A stretch of 7,024 nt of DNA from an uncultured Actinomycetes bacterium (lineage in GTDB: Bacteria; Actinomycetota; Thermoleophilia; Gaiellales; F1-60-MAGs149): contig CAIQOY010000208.1 in assembly GCA_903873565.1 (NCBI GenBank), positions 1-7,024 on the forward strand, read 5' to 3'. The translations under genes and the position numbers were made by a program. A model generated the notes under the pieces. The model was given only the letters and a program-made list of their open reading frames with translations, searched no databases and had not been told where the DNA came from. Shown here in pieces: positions 1-4,092 of the stretch (positions are counted from its first letter, which is position 1; every line of letters starts with the position of its first letter).

Positions 1-604
1 GGGCGGACAGCAGCGTGACCTGGCTGCCCGACGAGGCGTAGAACTCGGCGTACTCGCAGCCGGTGGCGCCGGCGCCGACCACGATCAGGTGCTCGGGCGT
101 CTCGCGCCGGTCCAGGACCTCGCGCGTGGTGAACACGCGCTCGTGGTCGATCTCCGCGAACGACGGCTGCCACGGGCTGGCGCCGGTCGAGACGAGCAGC
201 GTGTCGTACTCGACCTCCTGCTCGTAGCCGTCGCAGGCGACGACGATCCGACCCGGCGCGACGATGCGGCCGCGGCCGTGGATCGTGCGCACGCTCGTCT
301 CCGCGAGGCGGTCGCGGATCCCGCGCGACTGGTGCGTCGCCACCCAGCGCGCGTGCGCGACGGTGCGGAGCATGTCGACGTGCGGCTTGCCGTGCTCGAA
401 GGTGACGCCGGACTGGTCGGCGCGGTCGATCGCCGCGAGCACCGTGGCGGTGCTGAGGAGCGTCTTCGACGGGATCGCGTCGGTCAGCGTGCACGAGCCG
501 CCGAGCCCGCGGTCCTCGATCAGCGTGACGTCGCCGCCGAGCGCGTGCGCCGCCGTCGCGGCGGCGTAGCCGGAGGGTCCGCCGCCGAGGATCACGTAGC
601 GCAT
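1..604 (-). CDS. Partial FAD/NAD(P)-dependent pyridine nucleotide-disulfide oxidoreductase family protein, LpdA-like (N-terminal 201 residues)
   Basis: The gene begins with ATG at 604-602 and reads off the left edge, so only the FAD domain and the start of the NAD(P) domain are visible. Residues 3-12 (YVILGGGPSG) are the FAD-binding GxGxxG motif, L137-P144 (LLVSTGAS) matches the second FAD motif, and residues 174-186 (IVVGAGATGCEYA) are the GxGxxGxE nucleotide-binding motif. The active-site segment is GGSCTLTDAIPSK (35-47). In dihydrolipoamide dehydrogenase and glutathione reductase this reads C-x4-C; here C38 is kept and the second cysteine is A43, so no redox disulfide can form. This recalls actinobacterial LpdA-type NAD(P)H:quinone reductases, which also lack an intact pair. 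A soluble cytoplasmic flavin reductase acting on quinones or another small acceptor is my inference. There is no clear Shine-Dalgarno site, and the start may be leaderless (see 611-616). It lies downstream of the enolase-like gene on the same strand, 121 bp away. The family is firm; the substrate is unknown. Confidence 0.9.
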   Translation of the reverse strand, partial: MRYVILGGGPSGYAAATAAHALGGDVTLIEDRGLGGSCTLTDAIPSKTLLSTATVLAAIDRADQSGVTFEHGKPHVDMLRTVAHARWVATHQSRGIRDRLAETSVRTIHGRGRIVAPGRIVVACDGYEQEVEYDTLLVSTGASPWQPSFAEIDHERVFTTREVLDRRETPEHLIVVGAGATGCEYAEFYASSGSQVTLLSA

Positions 605-610
605 GGCCAC

Positions 611-616
611 AGGGTA
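611..616 (-). promoter_or_regulatory. Candidate -10 element (TACCCT) for a leaderless flavoprotein transcript
   Basis: On the minus strand TACCCT fits the TAnnnT pattern of a -10 box and ends 6 nt before the ATG. Transcription would then start at or next to the start codon. The absence of a Shine-Dalgarno sequence agrees with a leaderless message, which is common in actinobacteria. No convincing -35 hexamer is present, so this is tentative. Confidence 0.3.
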
Positions 617-683
617 CCGCGGATGGGGCGGGGTCCCGTCGCTGCCGCGCTCAGCGATCGGCCGCGACCGTCACTGACTTCCC

Positions 684-697
684 ATAATCATGATTAT
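684..697. promoter_or_regulatory. AT-rich 14-bp perfect palindrome, probable operator
   Basis: ATAATCATGATTAT equals its own reverse complement and stands out as a nearly pure A/T island in GC-rich DNA. It sits in the 121-bp gap between the stop of the enolase-like gene (726-728) and the start of the flavoprotein gene (604), 79 bp upstream of that start on the minus strand. A dimeric repressor or activator of the flavoprotein gene is the simplest reading. The right half (ATTATCA) resembles one arm of Fur/Zur-family boxes, but the left arm and spacing do not match, so I assign no regulator. Confidence 0.5.
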
Positions 698-725
698 CAG
701 GCGTGGGGAGAAACGAGTGGGGCGT

Positions 726-1748
726 TCAGGCGCCGAATCCGGCCGCGCCGCCCGGCGCGGGCAGCGGGCTCGTCGGCAGGCCCGCGACGGCCTGCGGCGC
801 GTTGTACGCGCCCGGGGCGACGTCGTTGGGGCCGTCCGGGTACCACAGCGCCGCGAGCTCCTGGATCTGCGCGCGGCCCGGGCCGAGCTCGAACTGGCCG
901 CCGCCGTACAGGCGGACGCCGCGCTCCTCGCACCAGGCGATCGCGGCGAGGAGCTCCGCGAGGCGGCCGAAGCGCGAGGGCTTGATGTTCATCCAGCCGG
1001 TGCGCGGCAGGCGCTCGAGGTCGGACACGCGGTGGACCGGCGCGTCGAAGGCGACCCGGTCGAGCCGCCCCTCGAGCAGCGCGAGCGCCGCGGCGTCGAC
1101 GGGCGGGTCCTCGATCACGGCGTCGGGCAGGCCGTCGCGGACCAGCTCCAGGACCCGCAGGGCGTCGTCGCCGCGCAGCCCGAGCTCGTCGCCGTAGTGG
1201 GCCTTGATGTCGACGACGCGCACGCGCCCCGTGGCGGCGAGGTCGGCGATCCGCGCCGCGTCCCACGCGGCGTCGGCGTCGAGCTTGAACTCGAGGTCGG
1301 GTGCCACGGCGAGCCAGGCGGCCGGGCCGAGGCCCGAGGAGACGCAGAAGCGGACCGGGCTCGGGGTGCGCCCGAGCACCGCCCCGAGCGTCGCGCCCGC
1401 CTGCCGCAGGGCGAGGTCGAGGAGCGCCGACTCGTAGGCCCAGCGGCGGTAGTCGGGCGCCGACGGCTCCTGCGGGGCCGTGCCGAAGAGCGCGATCCCG
1501 TCGAGGCGGTCGAGCCAGCCGGCGAGCGTGTCCTCCCCCGTCAGGCGGAACGGCGCGTGCGCGCGGTGCTCGTCCTGGTCCGCCGGGGTGTACGTGACGT
1601 CCTCCCCGCGTCCCACGTGCCCGCCCCCCGTGATCTCGACCACGGTCGTGACGCGCGTGAAGCTCGGGGTCTCGAACGCGAGCGGCTGGAGATCGCAGCG
1701 CTCCACCCGCAGGGGCAGCGCGCCGAGCGGCGCGGGCAGGTCCGTCAT
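726..1748 (-). CDS. Enolase-superfamily (mandelate racemase/muconate lactonizing enzyme-like) protein, 340 aa
   Basis: The protein has the enolase-superfamily layout of an N-terminal capping domain (about 1-125) followed by a (beta/alpha) barrel (about 130-315). Likely metal ligands at the ends of successive strands are D180 (VVDIKAHYG), E213 (VIEDPP) and D235 (VAFDAPVH), and the general base on the next strand is K256 (MNIKPSRFG). The GGGQFELGPGRAQIQ segment (282-296) is a strongly conserved-looking barrel terminus. The second-strand segment is FKLDAD (154-159): K155 is present, but the second lysine of the usual KxK motif is D157. Members of the superfamily abstract a proton alpha to a carboxylate, giving racemases, epimerases, cycloisomerases and dehydratases; the substrate cannot be told here. 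Length is normal. The ATG at 1748 has a strong Shine-Dalgarno (GGAGGAG) 7 nt upstream. It is divergent from tatA. Superfamily assignment is solid; the specific reaction is unknown. Confidence 0.88.
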   Translation of the reverse strand: MTDLPAPLGALPLRVERCDLQPLAFETPSFTRVTTVVEITGGGHVGRGEDVTYTPADQDEHRAHAPFRLTGEDTLAGWLDRLDGIALFGTAPQEPSAPDYRRWAYESALLDLALRQAGATLGAVLGRTPSPVRFCVSSGLGPAAWLAVAPDLEFKLDADAAWDAARIADLAATGRVRVVDIKAHYGDELGLRGDDALRVLELVRDGLPDAVIEDPPVDAAALALLEGRLDRVAFDAPVHRVSDLERLPRTGWMNIKPSRFGRLAELLAAIAWCEERGVRLYGGGQFELGPGRAQIQELAALWYPDGPNDVAPGAYNAPQAVAGLPTSPLPAPGGAAGFGA

Positions 1749-1755
1749 CGCGGGG

Positions 1756-1762
1756 CTCCTCC
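1756..1762 (-). promoter_or_regulatory. Shine-Dalgarno site of the enolase-like gene
   Basis: GGAGGAG on the minus strand ends 7 nt before the ATG at 1748 and fixes this start. Confidence 0.75.
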
Positions 1763-1783
1763 GGGAGGTCGGCGCGGGCCCTC

Positions 1784-1789
1784 ACGATA
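1784..1789 (-). promoter_or_regulatory. Candidate -10 element (TATCGT) for the enolase-like gene
   Basis: TATCGT on the minus strand fits TAnnnT and would give a leader of roughly 28 nt, enough to hold the Shine-Dalgarno site. No -35 match is visible 16-18 nt upstream, so support is weak. Confidence 0.25.
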
Positions 1790-1855
1790 CCCGCTGGGGT
1801 GCCGCCGCCCCGGCTCCCGCGGGATCCGGTCACCCCGCCCGCGGCTTGCGGCCTG

Positions 1856-1861
1856 TACCAT
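1856..1861 (+). promoter_or_regulatory. Candidate -10 element (TACCAT) for the tatA-like gene
   Basis: TACCAT fits TAnnnT, and a start about 7 nt downstream would leave a leader of about 20 nt before the GTG at 1888. No recognisable -35 element is present. It is offered because the 139-bp divergent gap must hold a promoter for this gene. Confidence 0.25.
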
Positions 1862-1877
1862 GCGGGAACCCCGCTCC

Positions 1878-1883
1878 TGGAGG
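1878..1883 (+). promoter_or_regulatory. Shine-Dalgarno site choosing the GTG start of the tatA-like gene
   Basis: TGGAGG lies 4 nt upstream of the GTG at 1888. The reading frame is open much further upstream, to about 1480, but that stretch is antisense to the enolase-like gene. This site plus the match to the TatA N-terminus sets the start at 1888. Confidence 0.55.
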
Positions 1884-1887
1884 CTCG

Positions 1888-2505
1888 GTGTTCGGACTCT
1901 CGCTCTGGCAGATCCTGATCGTGGTGGCGATCGGGTTCCTCGTGTTCGGCGTCGGCGGCAGCAAGAAGCTCTTCCGCCGCGGCGCGAACCGGGTCAAGGA
2001 CACCGGCGAGGCCGTCAAGGGCGCGGCCGCGGAGCTCCAGTCGAGCTACACGGCGCCCGCCGATGAGAACTCGGCCGCGTTCCGCGCGGCCCGCACCGGC
2101 CGTGAGAAGGCCACCGAGGGCGCCACGGCGGCGATCGAGGCCGCCAAGGAGGCGCGTGAGGAGATCGCGGGGCTCGCGGACGACGCCAAGGCCTCGGCCG
2201 GCGGCGCGGAGCCGCAGACCGCGATCGGCCGCGCGGCCAAGAGCGTCGGCGACACCGCGCGCGACGTGCGCGCGGGCGTGGCCGCCGGTGACGAGGACGG
2301 CGAGGCGTACGAGCCGCAGACGAAGATCGGCAAGGCGGCGCAGTCCGCCAAGGAGGCCGCCTCGGCGCGCGTCGAGATGCTCGGCGAGACCGCCCAGGAG
2401 TTCCGCGCCGGCGTCGAGGGCCAGCCCGCGCCGGAGGCCGCCCCGGCCGCCGAGGAGCCCGCGGCCCTGCCGGCCGCGGACGAGCCGCCCGCCGAGCGCG
2501 CCTAG
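1888..2505 (+). CDS. tatA: Twin-arginine translocase subunit of the TatA/B family with a long repeat-bearing C-terminal tail, 205 aa
   Basis: TatA oligomers form the membrane-weakening or pore element of the Tat pathway, which exports folded proteins with twin-arginine signals. The N-terminus starting from GTG reads MFGLSLWQILIVVAI, which aligns closely with TatA proteins (SIWQLLI in E. coli, including the polar Q8). A single membrane helix spans about 4-20 and is followed by the F20-G21 hinge and a basic amphipathic helix (SKKLFRRGANRVKDTGEAVKG). Between FG and KK there are four residues (VGGS) where E. coli TatA has one, a small hinge expansion. The protein is about twice the usual TatA length. 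The tail (about 55-205) is Ala/Glu-rich and probably coiled or disordered, and contains two copies of a segment starting EPQT-x-IG-(R/K)-AA and ending RAGV (108-131 and 142-176). The last 30 residues are Pro/Ala/Glu. TatB cannot be excluded on length. The next gene starts 6 bp after the stop. Family placement is firm from the N-terminus; the tail's role is unknown. Confidence 0.85.
   Translation: MFGLSLWQILIVVAIGFLVFGVGGSKKLFRRGANRVKDTGEAVKGAAAELQSSYTAPADENSAAFRAARTGREKATEGATAAIEAAKEAREEIAGLADDAKASAGGAEPQTAIGRAAKSVGDTARDVRAGVAAGDEDGEAYEPQTKIGKAAQSAKEAASARVEMLGETAQEFRAGVEGQPAPEAAPAAEEPAALPAADEPPAERA
2211..2415 (+). repeat. Two degenerate direct repeats encoded within the TatA-like tail
   Basis: Residues 108-131 and 142-176 share the opening EPQT(A/K)IG(R/K)AA(K/Q)S and the ending (D/E)(V/F)RAGV. 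The second copy has an 11-residue insertion in the middle. This looks like an old internal duplication of an Ala-rich helical unit, with DNA copies already diverged. Confidence 0.55.
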
Positions 2506-2511
2506 CCGCCG

Positions 2512-2697
2512 ATGGCGGAGACGCTCGAGCAGGACCGGCGGGCGCTCTACGAGATCGCCGTCGTCCTGGCCGTCGCCCTGGGGGCGATCGCCGGCGCGCT
2601 CGTGATCGCGACCTCCCTCCCCCTCGCCGCCATCCTGGTCGGCGGCGCCGTGGTCTGGGCGGTCGGGTTCCTGGTGATCGCGCTCGTCGCCAGCTGA
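2512..2697 (+). CDS. Small hypothetical two-helix membrane protein, 61 aa
   Basis: I do not recognise a family. The ATG at 2512 lies 6 bp after the tatA-like stop with no clear Shine-Dalgarno site, which suggests translational coupling. A short charged cytoplasmic start (MAETLEQDRRALYE) is followed by two hydrophobic segments, about 15-33 and 37-60, separated by a short turn (SLP), and the protein ends almost inside the membrane. A hairpin of two helices fits. Codon choice (G/C in third positions) matches the neighbours, and the frame ends exactly at the hairpin shared with the opposite gene, both of which support a real gene. Its position behind a Tat subunit hints at a membrane accessory role, but that is only context. 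Confidence 0.65.
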   Translation: MAETLEQDRRALYEIAVVLAVALGAIAGALVIATSLPLAAILVGGAVVWAVGFLVIALVAS

Positions 2698-2716
2698 CGC
2701 CGGCGCGCGCGTCAGC
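2693..2716. terminator. Hairpin between convergent genes, containing both stop codons
   Basis: GCTGACGC (2693-2700) and GCGTCAGC (2709-2716) are perfect 8-bp inverted repeats around an 8-nt GC-only loop. The TGA of the small plus-strand gene (2695-2697) and the TGA of the minus-strand gene (2714-2712) are the paired arms. There is no T-tract on either side, so it is at best a weak intrinsic terminator or a 3' end stabiliser serving both directions. Confidence 0.5.
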
Positions 2717-3047
2717 CCATCTTCAACGACAGCGGGCTCGAGCCCGTGAAGACCGCGATGATCGAGCCGGCCAGCCAGCCGACGGCGGCGATGATCAGGG
2801 CGATCTTCGCGAAGCGGTCGCGGTCGCCCGCGATCGAGAGGCCGATGATGGCCGCGCCCATCGCGACGAAGCCGAGGATCATCGGGGCGAAGTAGATCGA
2901 CAGCACGCCTAGCCCCGCGCCGAGGCCGCTGAGCAGGGCCGCGGCCGAGGCGACGCCGGAGTCGCGCTCCTCGAGCCGGTCCTGCGCGTAGTCCAGCTGG
3001 GTCATCGGCTCGGCGACGTCGCCGCCGGTGGAGTGCTCTGCGCTCAT
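2712..3047 (-). CDS. Hypothetical small integral membrane protein, 111 aa
   Basis: I do not recognise a family. From ATG at 3047 the protein has a hydrophilic start of about 30 residues (MSAEHSTGGDVAEP, then QDRLEERD) and three predicted membrane segments at about 33-52, 55-73 and 81-101. A charged loop GDRDRF (74-79) lies between the second and third, and the tail SPLSLKMG is short. The chosen start has only GAG-type purines nearby and a better GGAGG 13 nt upstream. The alternative ATG at 3005 (MTQLDY) has no Shine-Dalgarno site and would shorten the N-terminus by 14 residues. It is transcribed away from ctaC across a shared 201-bp region with a good promoter of its own (3096-3124). A link to respiration is suggested by position only. 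Confidence 0.75.
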   Translation of the reverse strand: MSAEHSTGGDVAEPMTQLDYAQDRLEERDSGVASAAALLSGLGAGLGVLSIYFAPMILGFVAMGAAIIGLSIAGDRDRFAKIALIIAAVGWLAGSIIAVFTGSSPLSLKMG

Positions 3048-3072
3048 CGCTCTCGGGGATCCTCCGTCGCAT

Positions 3073-3090
3073 CGCGCCACGATCGGCGCG
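3073..3090. repeat. Short inverted repeat in the leader of the 111-aa membrane protein gene
   Basis: CGCGCC and GGCGCG are exact 6-bp inverted arms around a 6-nt centre. They sit just at or downstream of the predicted transcription start of the minus-strand gene. They could be an operator or a leader stem; in DNA this GC-rich, chance is possible. Confidence 0.3.
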
Positions 3091-3095
3091 TCGCC

Positions 3096-3124
3096 AGCAT
3101 AGCGCTCCGCCCCCGCGTGTCGAA
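3096..3124 (-). promoter_or_regulatory. Predicted promoter of the 111-aa membrane protein gene
   Basis: On the minus strand TTCGAC (3124-3119) and TATGCT (3101-3096) are separated by exactly 17 nt. Both resemble the housekeeping sigma consensus (TTGACA and TATAAT). The start would fall near 3089, leaving a leader of about 42 nt. Confidence 0.5.
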
Positions 3125-3162
3125 TCGCGGGATCACCGCGGCACGTACCGATTGATGCGATG

Positions 3163-3192
3163 TTGCGGGGCGTCCGGGGGCGTGGATACGAT
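3163..3192 (+). promoter_or_regulatory. Predicted promoter of the ctaCDE operon
   Basis: TTGCGG (3163-3168) and TACGAT (3187-3192) are 18 nt apart and resemble -35 and -10 boxes. Transcription would begin near 3199, about 50 nt before the ctaC start. Together with 3096-3124 it makes this gap a back-to-back divergent promoter region. Confidence 0.45.
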
Positions 3193-3233
3193 GCCCGTGT
3201 GAATCGCCCGCCCGCTGGGCGTGCGCGCGTCCG

Positions 3234-3238
3234 AAAGG
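3234..3238 (+). promoter_or_regulatory. Weak ribosome binding site for the TTG start of ctaC
   Basis: AAAGG lies 10 nt before the TTG at 3249, and GGAA (3243-3246) lies closer. No in-frame ATG or GTG with a better site is seen between the predicted promoter and 3249. The N-terminus MKNLKVLPLA directly precedes the first membrane helix, so TTG is the likely start. Confidence 0.4.
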
Positions 3239-3248
3239 CCCCGGAACG

Positions 3249-4049
3249 TTGAAGAACCTGAAGGTCCTCCCGCTCGCGATCATCGGGACGGTCATCGGCG
3301 CGGTCATCAGCGTGATCCTCATCGTCACGCGCACGCTGCCGATGCAGGCCTCGGAGCAGGCGGCGAACATCGACTACCTGTACATCTTCTTCCTCGCCTT
3401 CTCGGGGATCATCTTCGGCATCGTCACGCTGTTCCTGCTGGTCGGGGTCTACCGCTTCCGGGCGCGGCCGAACGACCAGCGCGAGGGCAAGAACGTCCAC
3501 GGCAACACCGGGCTCGAGATCCTCTGGACCGCGATCCCCTTCGTCATCGTCGTCGCCTGCGTGATCGGCGGCTGGTACGTGCTCGCCAAGGACGACGTCT
3601 ACGCGGCCGGCGAGAAGAGCGGCCAGAAGATCCACATCATCGGCTACCAGTTCGGCTGGAAGTTCGACTACATGAACGAGGAGATCGCGCTCAAGGAGGA
3701 GGCCGAGCTGGTCGTCCCCGTGGGCCAGCCGATCGCCTTCGAGCTGACCTCGAACGACGTCATGCACGCCTTCTGGGTACCGGACTGGCGCTTCCAGATG
3801 TCCACCCTGCCCACCCAGACCAACTACGCGTCCGTGACGCCGTCGAAGATCGGGACCTTCGACGTGGTCTGCGCGTACCTCTGCGGCGTCGGCCACACCG
3901 GCATGAACAGCGCCGTCGAGGGCTCGATCATCCCCCAGGTGCGCGTCGTGTCGCAGGCCGACTTCGACAAGTGGGTCGCCGAGCGCAAGGCCGCGCTGGC
4001 GCAGGAGGCCGAGCAGGCCGACCAGACGACGACGGCGGAGGCCGCCTGA
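3249..4049 (+). CDS. ctaC: Cytochrome c oxidase subunit II (CuA subunit), 266 aa
   Basis: CtaC accepts electrons from cytochrome c at its dinuclear CuA centre and passes them to heme a in subunit I. Hydrophobic segments lie at about 6-26, 42-66 and 91-112; the first could be an uncleaved signal anchor, and no lipobox cysteine is seen. The extracytoplasmic cupredoxin domain (about 125-235) holds H173 (DVMHAFWVP) and the CuA loop C208-A-Y-L-C212-G-V-G-H216-T-G-M219, so all side-chain copper ligands are present. The residue between the cysteines that is normally Glu (or Gln) is Y210. In the aromatic patch used for electron entry the usual QWYW reads QFGW (134-137). There is no fused cytochrome c domain; the C-terminus is an Ala/Glu/Gln tail. 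It starts with TTG and is the first gene of the ctaC-ctaD-ctaE operon, 43 bp ahead of ctaD. Identity is certain; the substitutions are discussed under findings. Confidence 0.96.
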   Translation: MKNLKVLPLAIIGTVIGAVISVILIVTRTLPMQASEQAANIDYLYIFFLAFSGIIFGIVTLFLLVGVYRFRARPNDQREGKNVHGNTGLEILWTAIPFVIVVACVIGGWYVLAKDDVYAAGEKSGQKIHIIGYQFGWKFDYMNEEIALKEEAELVVPVGQPIAFELTSNDVMHAFWVPDWRFQMSTLPTQTNYASVTPSKIGTFDVVCAYLCGVGHTGMNSAVEGSIIPQVRVVSQADFDKWVAERKAALAQEAEQADQTTTAEAA

Positions 4050-4092
4050 TGGCCGCCGCCCCTATGATCAGCTCCAGTTCGGGGGATAGCCG

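Noticed and set aside
684..699. Fur/Zur box reading of the AT palindrome
   Set aside because: Only the right arm (ATTATCA) fits. The left arm differs at two positions and the spacing between the arms is wrong, so a regulator family was not assigned.
1758..1768. CCTCCGGGAGG inverted repeat upstream of the enolase-like gene
   Set aside because: It is five-base arms around one base and is mostly the complement of the Shine-Dalgarno site itself. It is too short to call an operator.
1480..1887. Upstream extension of the tatA-like frame
   Set aside because: The frame stays open but is antisense to the enolase-like gene. A TatA protein begins just before its membrane helix, which matches the GTG at 1888.
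690..2066. Plus-strand 458-codon frame opposite the enolase-like gene, and shorter frames at 89-985, 264-569 and 1301-1597
   Set aside because: These are antisense shadows of the flavoprotein and enolase-like genes, whose conserved motifs fix the true frame.
697..3072. Minus-strand 791-codon open frame crossing the enolase-like gene, tatA and the small membrane genes
   Set aside because: It is low-complexity and Arg/Ala-rich, runs antisense or out of frame to supported genes, and has no recognisable motif.
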